The position numbers and the translations under genes are program-made. DNA of 64,000 nt. Source: Promethearchaeota archaeon (GTDB lineage Archaea > Asgardarchaeota > Lokiarchaeia > Sigyniarchaeales > SOKP01). The DNA lies in the NCBI GenBank assembly GCA_016840085.1, contig JAEOTA010000036.1:62001-126000 (forward strand), in the 5' to 3' direction. Below, in pieces: positions 29,390-38,481 of the stretch. The notes under the pieces were generated by a model. It made no database searches, was not told the origin of the DNA, and was given only the letters and a program-made list of their open reading frames with translations. How positions within the stretch are numbered: position 1 is the stretch's first letter; each line of letters starts with the position of its first letter.

Positions 29390-31057
29390 TTATTTTTTAC
29401 GTTTTTTTAATTCCGCAATCGATTTTTCAGCTAGAATTATCGCATCATCTGACCTTGACTTATATTTCTTTACTTGTGCGTCTAATTCGATTATCCTATT
29501 ATTTAGATCTAATACTGTTTCGCTATCCTCGGTTAATTGAATCATATCTCCCTCACCAGATTTTGCCATTTCTTTAAGATACTTATATTTCTCTTTCCAA
29601 ACATTTATCTCAGTTTGCAATTCTTCAATAGTTTCATCTGTTGCTATCAGAGGGATATCTTTTCCTTCTTTTACATCAGCAACTTTTTGTTTTAATCGCC
29701 CTACCTCATCCTCTAATTCTTGAACTCTAACTTTTAATGCGGCAATCTCATCTAAATAATCTCCTGCCTTTTTTGGTTCCAACATTTCTTCAAACATAGA
29801 TTTTCCAGTTTCCAGTTCATCAGCAGATTTTCCACCCAAAAGTCTCTCCTTACGTTTCTGTAGTTCTTCTACTGTGTTATCTGAAAGGAAATCTAAAGGA
29901 TTAAAGCTAACCCCACCATGCTTGGTTCGTCGTGCTCTTATTTTAACAAAGAGAGGAATTCCTTTCACAGCTTCTCCACAGATTATAGCTTGCCCTTTAT
30001 CTAACCCTGAAATATCTGATTTGTTGTCATTACTTAAATCTTCTGCACTTGATATTGTAATTCCAATATCTCTTATATCTGATAAGTTGTGAACAACCCA
30101 CGTTCCTGCTTGAGCTCTGATTGTTGTATCTAATAATTGTGGACGTTGTGTTCCAATCACTATATTAGCACCGAATTTTCTACCCTCTTGGGCGAATAAT
30201 TTAACAACTTCACAAGTTTCTGTCTGTTTCTTTCCAGCAAATAAGTGAGCCTCGTCTAAAAACAAGTAGAAAGGAGGTATTCCTCTTGTTGTGCTTGCAT
30301 CATATAATTTTTTTAGTAATTTACCTGCTATAGCTTCTTGAACTTCTAAAGCTAAACCATTTAGATTAACCACAGTACATAAATTAGGGGCAACAATATC
30401 CGAAGGCTTTAATGAAAATAAATACTCAATATCAACATCTCCACCCTTATTTTTCTTCAAATCAGAAAATTCAACAATTCTATCTACAAACTCACTTTCA
30501 CCTTCCGGAAGGTCTTCACCTGCAACCTTCAAACTCCCATATTCTCCATGTCTATCTAATATTACTAAAGGAATTCCCTTCTTAAGAAATTCCTCACATA
30601 ATACACCCATTGTATAGGATTTTCCAGAGCCAGACTTTCCTGTAATAAAGATTCTACCAAAATTCTTTATTAATAAATAAACTTCATAAGGATAACCGAT
30701 AAGCTTTCCCAAAGAGAGAGATTCTTCTGGTGGGTTGAAGATTCCTAAAATCTTTGAAATTTGTTCTTCTTTAGCCATGAAGACATCCGAGCCAATTTCA
30801 AAAGGTCTGGTCGGTCGCTCTCCTAAAACTTGTAGTTTAGCCATTCGTCCCTTCTCATCAGTCCACATATCGCTAATGTAAAGTACGTAATAAGTTTTGT
30901 TTCCTTCCTCATCTTTTTCACCGAAAACTACTAAATAGTTATTTCTTTCAACTGAAGGACCTTCAAATACGGCTGTAACTGTATGAACTGTGGTCTTTCC
31001 AGTTAATCTACCTACTGGCTTTTCTTCTTGTGTATGTTCTTCTGTCATTAATACCAC
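29390..31057 (-). CDS. HerA-like ATPase (DUF87) with C-terminal coiled coil
   Basis: 555 residues. An N-terminal HAS-barrel-like domain (1-95) precedes the FtsK/HerA ATPase: Walker A GKSGSGKS at 140-147, LDRHGEYGSL after it, and Walker B LFLDEAH at 265-271. The arginine region IGTQRPQLLDTTIRAQ follows. The last 120 residues form a coiled coil instead of the usual C-terminus. HerA forms hexamers that pump DNA with the NurA nuclease in end resection. No nurA lies next to it, so a separate role in DNA or protein transport cannot be excluded. Confidence 0.8.
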   Translation of the reverse strand: MVLMTEEHTQEEKPVGRLTGKTTVHTVTAVFEGPSVERNNYLVVFGEKDEEGNKTYYVLYISDMWTDEKGRMAKLQVLGERPTRPFEIGSDVFMAKEEQISKILGIFNPPEESLSLGKLIGYPYEVYLLIKNFGRIFITGKSGSGKSYTMGVLCEEFLKKGIPLVILDRHGEYGSLKVAGEDLPEGESEFVDRIVEFSDLKKNKGGDVDIEYLFSLKPSDIVAPNLCTVVNLNGLALEVQEAIAGKLLKKLYDASTTRGIPPFYLFLDEAHLFAGKKQTETCEVVKLFAQEGRKFGANIVIGTQRPQLLDTTIRAQAGTWVVHNLSDIRDIGITISSAEDLSNDNKSDISGLDKGQAIICGEAVKGIPLFVKIRARRTKHGGVSFNPLDFLSDNTVEELQKRKERLLGGKSADELETGKSMFEEMLEPKKAGDYLDEIAALKVRVQELEDEVGRLKQKVADVKEGKDIPLIATDETIEELQTEINVWKEKYKYLKEMAKSGEGDMIQLTEDSETVLDLNNRIIELDAQVKKYKSRSDDAIILAEKSIAELKKRKK

Positions 31058-31235
31058 ATAAAATAATATACGTTATAATGATCTTAGAAATTTTAAAAAT
31101 ATAAATCTAAGCGAATTTTTAATAAAATTGCGAATCTTTAGCTTCTATTATTACAAATTATAATTAACAATTTAAAATAAGAAAAGGAAAAAAAGAAATT
31201 TAGTCCTTTTATTAAAAGTAATAAATCATATTTAT

Positions 31236-32165
31236 TTACTTTCTTTGATAAATAATACTTTTCTTTACCATTTTTATGGGTTTATAGGATTCTTTTGCTC
31301 TTTTTAATCCTTCTATGCCCAAATCTTGTTCCCTATTAACATATTCTATATCTACGCAGCAATTCTTTAAGAACAAATTATTGATTGCTTGATAAGAACC
31401 TTCATATTCCATATGAGCTTTCTCAATATGAATCACTAACGTTTTTTCATTTAACATTTCACCGAATGTATAAGCAGCACATTTGTCTTCTACACAGATT
31501 ATCCCTCCACTATAACCAAGTGATTCAAAATTATTTAAAGCTTCATGTATCGCATCATGTTCTGCTTCTAAGCTTTCATCTTCGGTGCAAGCCCTCATTA
31601 TGCACCATTCTAATTGAAGTTCTTTACATTTTTCAACAAGATCTTTAGTTATTAATTTGAAATCATAATTATAATTATTAAAGAATTTTTGCAGCCATCT
31701 TCTATTTTGTCTGTACTTATTTCCCGCTAAATTAAGAATCTCTTCTTTGTTATAAATATAGTCCCAATTATTACGATCTTCAAGGCAATCTAAATTTAAT
31801 ATCTTAAATTTCTCATTTTTAACTAACTCTACACAGATATCTTCAGGAACTCTATGAACTTCAATATCATGAATATTCTCAAATAATTCCAAAATAATCT
31901 CATCAGGATGCGGACCAATTGGAGGAAAGAAGTAAATATAATTTTTAGAATCTACATTAATCGGTTTTCTTCTAGTTTTTAAGTAATCATACGAAAATAA
32001 GATTAAATGCTCCTTAAATTGAACAAATAAGAAATTATAATAATTCCTCCACATGAAGAGGTTTGTAAATGTAAATTCAGAAATTTCTGGTGAAAATTTA
32101 TGAAAATAATCATTAAATAATTTTTTATCTGTTATATTGATAGGTTTTCCCGTGCTAAGATCCAT
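31236..32165 (-). CDS. DUF2156 family protein (GNAT-like, lysyltransferase-type fold)
   Basis: 309 residues. The N-terminal ITDKKLFNDYFHKFSPEISE and FTNLFMWRNYY segment is the hallmark of DUF2156, related to the aminoacyl-transfer domain of phosphatidylglycerol lysyltransferase (MprF). The C-terminal half shows a GNAT-like region with AAYTFGEMLNEKTLVIHIEKA. Enzymatic role is unknown. No membrane helices are present, so it acts in the cytoplasm or at the membrane surface. Confidence 0.75.
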   Translation of the reverse strand: MDLSTGKPINITDKKLFNDYFHKFSPEISEFTFTNLFMWRNYYNFLFVQFKEHLILFSYDYLKTRRKPINVDSKNYIYFFPPIGPHPDEIILELFENIHDIEVHRVPEDICVELVKNEKFKILNLDCLEDRNNWDYIYNKEEILNLAGNKYRQNRRWLQKFFNNYNYDFKLITKDLVEKCKELQLEWCIMRACTEDESLEAEHDAIHEALNNFESLGYSGGIICVEDKCAAYTFGEMLNEKTLVIHIEKAHMEYEGSYQAINNLFLKNCCVDIEYVNREQDLGIEGLKRAKESYKPIKMVKKSIIYQRK

Positions 32166-32256
32166 GGATTATTTTTATTTAAAGAGCTTTAAAAGTATTA
32201 TCCTTTTAGATGAGAAACTTGAAATATTTCCTTGTTCTAAAATATTTCAAAAAAAA

Positions 32257-32685
32257 TTAGTATTGTTTTCTGATTAATTTTAATATTTCTTTGATAAAAT
32301 TTTCTACATCAATTAATTTTTCTTTTATAAACATAAGAACTTTTGAATTGTCAATTTTAGCATATCCATGGACTAAGATATTTCTGAACCTAGCCATATT
32401 GGTTAAATTTTTACTCAATGGTTCTTTAATAATATCATTTTTATCAAGAATCTCAAACATTTCAGCATAACTTTCTGCTCTTTGAAACCCTTTTGCAGAA
32501 ATTATATGTGACGCAATATCAATGCAAGCTTCAATTATTTCAAATAGAGAGTATTTTATAGCTTGAATATCTTTATAGCTACTTAAAAGTTCAACTTCAT
32601 TTTTTTCTTTATATGTACTTAAAAAAGTTGTATTTCGTTCAATAATATCTATTTTGCCATGAATTAACTCCTTATCTATTTGCAT
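32257..32685 (-). CDS. hepT: HepT-like HEPN ribonuclease toxin
   Basis: 142 residues, all helical. The HEPN motif R-x4-H-x-Y is complete (R101, H106, Y108 in RNILVHGY), so the toxin should be active as an RNase. In HepT/MntA systems the tyrosine of this motif is AMPylated by the partner, which silences the toxin. Its start overlaps the end of the MntA-type gene by 14 bases, as expected for a co-translated pair. Confidence 0.85.
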   Translation of the reverse strand: MQIDKELIHGKIDIIERNTTFLSTYKEKNEVELLSSYKDIQAIKYSLFEIIEACIDIASHIISAKGFQRAESYAEMFEILDKNDIIKEPLSKNLTNMARFRNILVHGYAKIDNSKVLMFIKEKLIDVENFIKEILKLIRKQY

Positions 32686-33091
32686 ATCTCAACTCTCTCA
32701 TATTATCGTAAATTTCAAAATGTGGCTTAATATCTAAATATTCTTTCATAATTTTTGCTTCAAATTGAACTCTTTTGGTCTCATCACTCGCGTAAATAAT
32801 TTTAGAATTTTTAAGCATTGAATAAAGAAATCTTAAAGGTTTATCATTTAAAATTCTTACATCTACGGGTTTAATCTCTCCCAAAGTATCTCTAAGCTTT
32901 TTTTCAAATTTTCCAGCTATTTTTGCTTCATACATTAGCTTAGGTTTAAAGCTTTCGCTAATTAATAATCCAACATCAATATCTTCATAAAAATCACTGT
33001 ATAATACAGAACCATAAAGATAGGATGCGATAATCTCCTTATTTTCTGATAAAATTTCTGTTAATACCTTCTTTATTTCTTCAATATTCAT
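32672..33091 (-). CDS. mntA: MntA-type minimal nucleotidyltransferase antitoxin
   Basis: 139 residues. The nucleotidyltransferase signature is GS (27-28) followed by D37-I-D39, with the usual strand VDVRILNDKP further on supplying the third acidic residue. MntA-type enzymes transfer AMP to the HepT toxin. It is the first gene of the pair and overlaps hepT by 14 bases. No transposon borders were seen. Confidence 0.85.
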   Translation of the reverse strand: MNIEEIKKVLTEILSENKEIIASYLYGSVLYSDFYEDIDVGLLISESFKPKLMYEAKIAGKFEKKLRDTLGEIKPVDVRILNDKPLRFLYSMLKNSKIIYASDETKRVQFEAKIMKEYLDIKPHFEIYDNMRELRYANR

Positions 33092-33211
33092 TTTATAATA
33101 ATTTTAATGTCCTTTCAATTAAATATATTTTATGTGGACAAATAAAATTTTTTTTTTTCTTAATTAAAAAGTAAAGTTACAATCTTATACCAGATTAAAC
33201 TTCTTTATATA

Positions 33212-33889
33212 ATGAGACTCTCAATTATTTTGGATTTTTGGTTAATTTTAAGAATTATTTTCCTAATTTTTCTGATAATTTTAGGAATTTTTTTTTTCAT
33301 TGTATTCATTCTTTTAAGAGTTATCCGAAGATATTATAAATTCCCTATTCCTGGTTTTTTAACACGTTTAATTGACAATCCTATAAGAAGAAAATTAATA
33401 CAAAAACCTGAAAAAGTTGCTGATCGAATGGAACTTGAACCTGGTATGGTAATAGTTGAAATTGGGCCTGGAAAAGGAAGTTATACAAAAGAGCTTGCAA
33501 AAAGAGTTCTACCAGATGGAAGAGTGTATGCTATAGATATTCAAGAATCCGTTATCAACTGGTTAAAACGGCGAATTAAAAAAGAAAATATCACTAATAT
33601 AATTCCTAAAATTGATGATGCATATAATCTTTCATTTGAAGATGGCAGTGTTGATCGTGTTCTAGCGATTGCTTGTCTTCCTGAAATTCCAGAGCCAGTA
33701 AAAGTTCTTAAAGAATTGAAAAGAGTTTTAAAACTTGATGGTATAGTTTCTCTTAGCGAATTGATTCCAGATCCTGATTATCCTAGAAGAAAAACAGAAA
33801 AAACTTGGGCAGAAGAAGCTGGTTTTGAATTGTATAAACAATTTAGAAATTGGTTCGTATATCAATTAAACTTTAAGAAGAAAAACTAG
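33212..33889 (+). CDS. Membrane-anchored class I SAM-dependent methyltransferase
   Basis: 225 residues. A hydrophobic helix spans about 8-34 and anchors the enzyme. Motif I is VEIGPGKGSYT, motif II VYAIDIQ, and motif III follows in NIIPKIDDAYNL. This is the ubiquinone/menaquinone-methylase branch (UbiE-like). A lipid or isoprenoid substrate is plausible because of the anchor, but it is not shown. Divergent from the HepT/MntA pair. Confidence 0.8.
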   Translation: MRLSIILDFWLILRIIFLIFLIILGIFFFIVFILLRVIRRYYKFPIPGFLTRLIDNPIRRKLIQKPEKVADRMELEPGMVIVEIGPGKGSYTKELAKRVLPDGRVYAIDIQESVINWLKRRIKKENITNIIPKIDDAYNLSFEDGSVDRVLAIACLPEIPEPVKVLKELKRVLKLDGIVSLSELIPDPDYPRRKTEKTWAEEAGFELYKQFRNWFVYQLNFKKKN

Positions 33890-33955
33890 ATCCTTGGATT
33901 AATATAATTTGAATATTAAATAGAAATAGAAATAAAAAAAAATAAAATTAAATCT

Positions 33956-34963
33956 CTATAATTTTTGAACTATTAAATCAGCTAAACGGTTGGAGTAACC
34001 CCACTCATTATCATACCAGCTTACTACACTTGCCATATTTCCAATAACTTTTGTCCAAAGTCCAGAGAATACGGAGCTTGCTTGATTACCAATTACATCA
34101 CTACTAACAATTGGATCATCAGTATATTCTAAAATTCCTTTTAGATAGCCCTCAGAGGCTTCTTTCATTTTTGCATTGATTTCTGCAGCTGTTACGCTTG
34201 TTTCTAAATTACATTTTAAGTCGACAACTGAACCATCTGGGGTTGGAACTCGCATAGCAATACCATCCAATTTTCCGTTCAATTCAGGAAATACTAAACC
34301 AATTGCTTTTGCTGCTCCTGTTGAGGTTGGTAAAATATTTGCTGCAGCACCACGACCACGAATCATCTTTACAGGGTCTCCCGATCGAGCTGAATCCACA
34401 GTTTTCTGATCTCCAGTATAACTATGTATAGTAGTCATAATTCCTCCAGTTATTTTGTAGTTATCATGTAACACTTTTACTACAGGTCCCAAACAATTGG
34501 TTGTACAGCTAGCCAGACTTATTATTTTATGATCATTAGTGAGTTTATCATCATTGCAACCGAGAACTACTGTAATATCTGGGTTTGTAGCAGGAGCACT
34601 TATAAGCACTTTTTTTGCCCCAGCTTCAAGATGTTTAGCAGCACCATCTCTGGCTGTAAAGAATCCAGTACATTCTACAGCTACATCTATATTATTGCTT
34701 CCATGAGGAAGATTAGCGGGGTCTCTTTCAGCAGTGATTGGAATTTCTTTTCCGTTAATTACTAAAGATTTTTCTTTTGCTTCGACACTTCCTTTAAATC
34801 TACCAAAAACAGTATCATATTTTAATACATAAGCTAAATATTTTGGTTCAAACAAATCGTTAATAGACACAACATCAATGTCATTTGGATATTTTTCCGA
34901 GAGTGCTCGAAAGAAATTGCGCCCAATTCGTCCGAATCCATTAATAGCAATTCTTTTCGCCAT
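33956..34963 (-). CDS. gap: Glyceraldehyde-3-phosphate dehydrogenase, GapA (type I) class
   Basis: 335 residues, full length. NAD site GFGRIG (9-14) with D36 (INDLF) after the second strand, which favours NAD over NADP. Catalytic C153 in ASCTTNC and H180 in TTIHSYTGDQ are present, as is the C-terminal SWYDNEWGYS. It converts glyceraldehyde-3-phosphate to 1,3-bisphosphoglycerate. Most archaea use the distantly related type II enzyme, so this bacterial/eukaryotic-type gene was probably gained by transfer. It stands alone. Confidence 0.95.
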   Translation of the reverse strand: MAKRIAINGFGRIGRNFFRALSEKYPNDIDVVSINDLFEPKYLAYVLKYDTVFGRFKGSVEAKEKSLVINGKEIPITAERDPANLPHGSNNIDVAVECTGFFTARDGAAKHLEAGAKKVLISAPATNPDITVVLGCNDDKLTNDHKIISLASCTTNCLGPVVKVLHDNYKITGGIMTTIHSYTGDQKTVDSARSGDPVKMIRGRGAAANILPTSTGAAKAIGLVFPELNGKLDGIAMRVPTPDGSVVDLKCNLETSVTAAEINAKMKEASEGYLKGILEYTDDPIVSSDVIGNQASSVFSGLWTKVIGNMASVVSWYDNEWGYSNRLADLIVQKL

Positions 34964-35214
34964 TTGTAATCACTTTTTTATTTTTTAATTAGTTTCTTTT
35001 TACTAAGAATGACAATCTAAATATGTGGTAGATAGTTTTTTAATTTTTTAGTTTTATATTTTATTACTTAATTAGATTAAATAAAATGAAAAACAATATA
35101 AGAAGAAATATAATATTAATTGTCAAGGATTCTTTGGATTGTAACTTTCAATATAAATGAGAATGAATTTAAAGAATTAAAACGATTAAAAAAATTAAAT
35201 AAAAAGTTAAAGAA

Positions 35215-35703
35215 ATGGATATAGATTTATCTTTTGTTAAAAATGGATATTTTTTACGTAGTTTGAAGGAATATTTAGAGAAATTATTCCAATTAGATAA
35301 AAAAATACAGGGTGTTATATTATTTGGATCTTTAGCCAGAGGTGAGGCGATTTATTCCGAAAGAGAGGTTAGCGACATCGATTTAATCGTAGTTTTTTCT
35401 GATGGGGAACTCCCTAAGTATCATATAGAAAGATCTAGAATAAAGAGAGAATTAATGGATTTAGCACTTCTAGGTTTTGATTCAATATGGATAACTAAGA
35501 CAGAATTTAAAAAATCTGTACAAATTAAATCAGATATCATTTTAAGTAGTTTAGATAAAGGTAAGATTTTATTTGATCCAAATGATTTGATAAAAAATCA
35601 AAAAAATAAATTAATTCGAGAGTTAAAAGAAAAAGGCGTGAAAAAGAGAATTAACTATTGGATTTGGCCTTTAAAAAAATTAGGAGATGAAATTGAATGG
35701 TAA
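35215..35703 (+). CDS. MNT-type nucleotidyltransferase domain protein
   Basis: 162 residues. GS at 38-39 and D54-I-D56 form the nucleotidyltransferase signature, in the pattern FGSLARGEA...VSDIDLIV. A helical C-terminus of about 70 residues follows. It may be a solitary antitoxin-like enzyme, since no HEPN partner lies downstream. The next 350 bases hold only decayed gene pieces. Confidence 0.75.
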   Translation: MDIDLSFVKNGYFLRSLKEYLEKLFQLDKKIQGVILFGSLARGEAIYSEREVSDIDLIVVFSDGELPKYHIERSRIKRELMDLALLGFDSIWITKTEFKKSVQIKSDIILSSLDKGKILFDPNDLIKNQKNKLIRELKEKGVKKRINYWIWPLKKLGDEIEW

Positions 35704-35704
35704 A

Positions 35705-35886
35705 TCCTAAATTATAGCAGTACTAATACAAATAAAACAATTTATTCCAACATCTCCTTTTATACACACCCCATACTAGATGTTAGAACCCTCATCAATA
35801 TAAACATCTCCCATGATTATTGCTGTAGGAGCAATAAAAACCGAGTTATGAATCTGTGGTTCTTTCCCATTAACCGGACTAGGCAT
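35705..35886 (-). pseudogene. Relic of a gamma-class carbonic anhydrase / hexapeptide-repeat protein
   Basis: Minus-strand translation from the ATG at 35886 gives MPSPVNGKEPQIHNSVFIAP, then TAIIMGDVYIDEGSNI, a TAG stop at 35778-35776, then YGVCIKGDVGIN before the similarity fades. Gamma carbonic anhydrases read IHESVFIAPTA...GDV...GSSIWYGAVLRGD at this place, so TAG replaces the conserved Trp. The remaining hexapeptide repeats and the zinc histidines are lost. It is a dead N-terminal fragment. Confidence 0.8.
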
Positions 35887-35948
35887 GAATAAAGATATAA
35901 ATTTCACTTTTACTAAATCTTAATAAATTTCTATAGGAATATGTCAAA

Positions 35949-36062
35949 ATGTCTAAATCTTCTACTAATCCTAACATCATCATAATTTTATGTGATGATA
36001 TGGGCTATTCAGATATTGGATGCTATGGAGGAGAAATAAAATTAAAAAAAGATAAAAATTAA
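35949..36062 (+). pseudogene. Relic: N-terminus of a sulfatase (arylsulfatase family)
   Basis: A 37-codon frame reads PNIIIILCDDMGYSDIGCYGG, the metal-binding N-terminal strand of type I sulfatases (the two Asp bind Ca), then runs into a Lys-rich end and stops. The rest of the enzyme, including the formylglycine Cys, is absent. Its stop overlaps the stop of the convergent beta-lactamase-fold gene by three bases, so that gene or a deletion replaced the rest. Confidence 0.75.
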
Positions 36063-37564
36063 ATATACCCTAAAGATTCAAAAACTGCGGTAATAAGCCG
36101 ATCACCACGAGTATCTGAATGATATTTATTTGTCCTAGTTTCTTCTAAAGTTTGGGTTCTCATTTTATTCATAACATAACCAATACTCAATTTTGCATCT
36201 AGATCCATTGTTATAGCTGAACCACCAGCACCACCCCAAAAACAGGTTCGTGGATGAGGAAAAGGCATTTCTTTAGAAGGTAAGCCTACTCCCAAACCCC
36301 ATCGTAAAGGATATGGCATAACAAGGTCTCTACTATAGATTTGTTCCTCTAGTAATTGTTCTAAAGTTTCTTTTGAAATGAATCGTATACCACTAATTTC
36401 ACCTTCACATGCAATTATCGAAGCAATTTTAGCAACTGATCTAGCATTTCTATGACCATTTGCAGCAGGGATTTCAGCAGCTTGCCATTCACGATCAAAA
36501 GACCTATCTCGCAATGCAATAGGATTTAACGCCATTTTTAACCCTACAGGTCCTGTTTTTCGAATTTCTGCGCCAATTAGCTCAAACAATTTTTTAATTT
36601 GATCGGTATCCTCACGCTTTCCTTCCATTTTTAAATTTTTTGAAATAAACTCAGGTTCTTCATTTATTTTCGAAAATAACCAATACATTAGACCTGTTGT
36701 TTTTTTTGTAACTGTAAATTTACAATGAGGCATCTCAATTTTTTCCTTACTGAACTTGAATTTACCATTTTGAATTTTTATAGTAAAGATGTCCTGATCT
36801 CCAAAATCTAAGCGGATAATCTTTTCTAAATTTCCAATTTCATTCTGAATTACTTTTGAATTATTAGCACGACTAAGTATAGCTCCGAGAATTAGAGATA
36901 TAAAATCCATGAGAGGAGGCGGCGGTATTAATCTACTTACGCGAGGTAAATGTTTTTTTGGTAGCCCAATATAAAAATTTGCATTAAGAGGGTTTGCAAT
37001 TTCCTCTTTGAAAAAAGTGCCAAGCGATTTTCCCGTAGTTCTTCGAACTATTTCTCCTAAAAGGAACCCATGTGTAATAGCATGGTAGCCTGATTTAGTC
37101 CCTGGTTCCCACCATGGCTTTTGGGCAGCAAGAAGATTGACTATTTTATCCCAATCATACCACGCACTATAAGGGATAACTTCTTCGATTCCTGCTAACC
37201 CCGAGGTATGACTTAAAAGGTGCCGTACCAAAATATTTTCTTTCCCATTTTGGGCAAATTCAGGCCAATATGTTGCGACTTTTTCATCTAAATTTAAGAG
37301 GCCCTGATCTACACACATCATCGTGCAAAGAACGGTTGGTACTTTAGTTGTACTATAAACATTACATATAGTATCTTTTTCCCAAGGTTGAGTTCTTTTT
37401 TCATCTTTAAATCCTCCCCAAATATCAATTACATATTTACCATTTATCGTAACCGCAAAACTTGCACCAATTTCCATCCCTTCTTCAAAATTTCTTATAA
37501 AAGCTTTCTCAACAGCCTTAAATCTAGGTTCATAAAATCCATATATTTTAATTTTATTTGACAA
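36059..37564 (-). CDS. Beta-lactamase-fold serine hydrolase with inserted SCP2-like domain
   Basis: 501 residues. Class C / EstB-type active site: S71-T-T-K74 and Y160-H-A in SGYHAITHGFLLGEI, with WGGAGGS in the KTG-like position near the end. Residues about 245-332 look like an SCP2 sterol-carrier-type insert (FTIKIQNGKFKF, then LKMEGKREDTDQIKKLFELI). Between them sits a hydrophobic stretch near 212-232. An esterase or lactonase acting on lipid-like substrates is a reasonable inference. The gene ends inside the sulfatase relic. Confidence 0.75.
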   Translation of the reverse strand: MSNKIKIYGFYEPRFKAVEKAFIRNFEEGMEIGASFAVTINGKYVIDIWGGFKDEKRTQPWEKDTICNVYSTTKVPTVLCTMMCVDQGLLNLDEKVATYWPEFAQNGKENILVRHLLSHTSGLAGIEEVIPYSAWYDWDKIVNLLAAQKPWWEPGTKSGYHAITHGFLLGEIVRRTTGKSLGTFFKEEIANPLNANFYIGLPKKHLPRVSRLIPPPPLMDFISLILGAILSRANNSKVIQNEIGNLEKIIRLDFGDQDIFTIKIQNGKFKFSKEKIEMPHCKFTVTKKTTGLMYWLFSKINEEPEFISKNLKMEGKREDTDQIKKLFELIGAEIRKTGPVGLKMALNPIALRDRSFDREWQAAEIPAANGHRNARSVAKIASIIACEGEISGIRFISKETLEQLLEEQIYSRDLVMPYPLRWGLGVGLPSKEMPFPHPRTCFWGGAGGSAITMDLDAKLSIGYVMNKMRTQTLEETRTNKYHSDTRGDRLITAVFESLGYI

Positions 37565-37634
37565 AATTCATAATTTTGCTTTAATCCTATTTAATTATAA
37601 TGAATTTTAAATCATATCTTAAGTTAAATATCTT

Positions 37635-38426
37635 ATGACTGACCAAGAATTAATTTTATATGAAGTAAAAGGACGTATTGCTATAATTACATTAAATAGA
37701 TCAGAAAAAGCGAATTCTTGTAATGTTGCGATGTTAATGAGAATTCATGAGAGTTTAATCGACGCTGATAATAATGAGAAAGTGAAATGTATTATCATAA
37801 AAAGCACAGGGCAAAGATTCTTTTCTGCGGGGTATGATCTAAAAGAAATACAAGGTGCTCCTGAAAATGCAGCTAAAATACAAGAATGGGGTAGAAAGAT
37901 CAATCAATCTATAATTCTTATGAAAAAAACCGTAATTACACAAGTTCAAGGCATCGCGGTTGGTTTTGGTGTATTGTTGATATTAGCTTCTGATTTGAGG
38001 ATTTTTGCAGAAAGACCAAAAGAAGAATTATATTTAAGGTTACCGGAGCTCGCAATCTCAGCATTTCCGCAAACTGGGGCAACTCTTTTACCATTAATGG
38101 CGTTCGGATTTAGTTATGCTAAATACGCACTTTTTAGCGCTGATAAAATTGGATTAGAAGAACTTAAAAATATGAATTTCCCAACAAGAATTTTTCCACT
38201 AGACCAACTCGAGGTCGAAACAATTACTTTTGTCAGGGGGTTGACTAAATATCAAACGGAGTTCCTATTCTTTACTAAATCTATGTTAACAATTATGCAT
38301 AAAAACAATATTAAGTCCTGCCTTGATTTAGAAGAGGAGTGTGGTAAGGTTGCATATGCAAAAGAAAAAAAATCCATGAAGGAACTAGAGGAATTTATAA
38401 AAAGCTTACATGAAAAATATTCTTAA
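37635..38426 (+). CDS. Enoyl-CoA hydratase/isomerase family protein
   Basis: 263 residues, standard crotonase length. The first oxyanion-hole region reads FSAGYDLKEI and the second VQGIAVGFGVLL. The usual catalytic glutamates of hydratases are not clearly both present (LPELAISAFPQTGA), so it may be an isomerase or another crotonase reaction. It is divergent from the beta-lactamase-fold gene with 70 bp between, and is followed after 55 bp by the MBL gene at 38482. Confidence 0.8.
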   Translation: MTDQELILYEVKGRIAIITLNRSEKANSCNVAMLMRIHESLIDADNNEKVKCIIIKSTGQRFFSAGYDLKEIQGAPENAAKIQEWGRKINQSIILMKKTVITQVQGIAVGFGVLLILASDLRIFAERPKEELYLRLPELAISAFPQTGATLLPLMAFGFSYAKYALFSADKIGLEELKNMNFPTRIFPLDQLEVETITFVRGLTKYQTEFLFFTKSMLTIMHKNNIKSCLDLEEECGKVAYAKEKKSMKELEEFIKSLHEKYS

Positions 38427-38469
38427 TATTTTTCAGAAAAAATTTCTTTATTTACATATAACTATAATC

Positions 38470-38476
38470 AGGTGAT
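38470..38476 (+). promoter_or_regulatory. Shine-Dalgarno site that points to an ATA start
   Basis: AGGTGAT is a near-perfect match to the site expected from the archaeal 16S 3' end and lies 5 bases before ATA at 38482. An in-frame TGA at 38473-38475 inside the site closes the frame upstream. The first ordinary start is the TTG at 38620, 46 codons further on. Confidence 0.45.
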
Positions 38477-38481
38477 TAAAA

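Noticed and set aside
35120..35224. 34-codon frame from TTG 35120 that overlaps the start of the nucleotidyltransferase gene
   Set aside because: No ribosome site, no known family, and a Lys/Leu-rich composition expected from AT-rich DNA.
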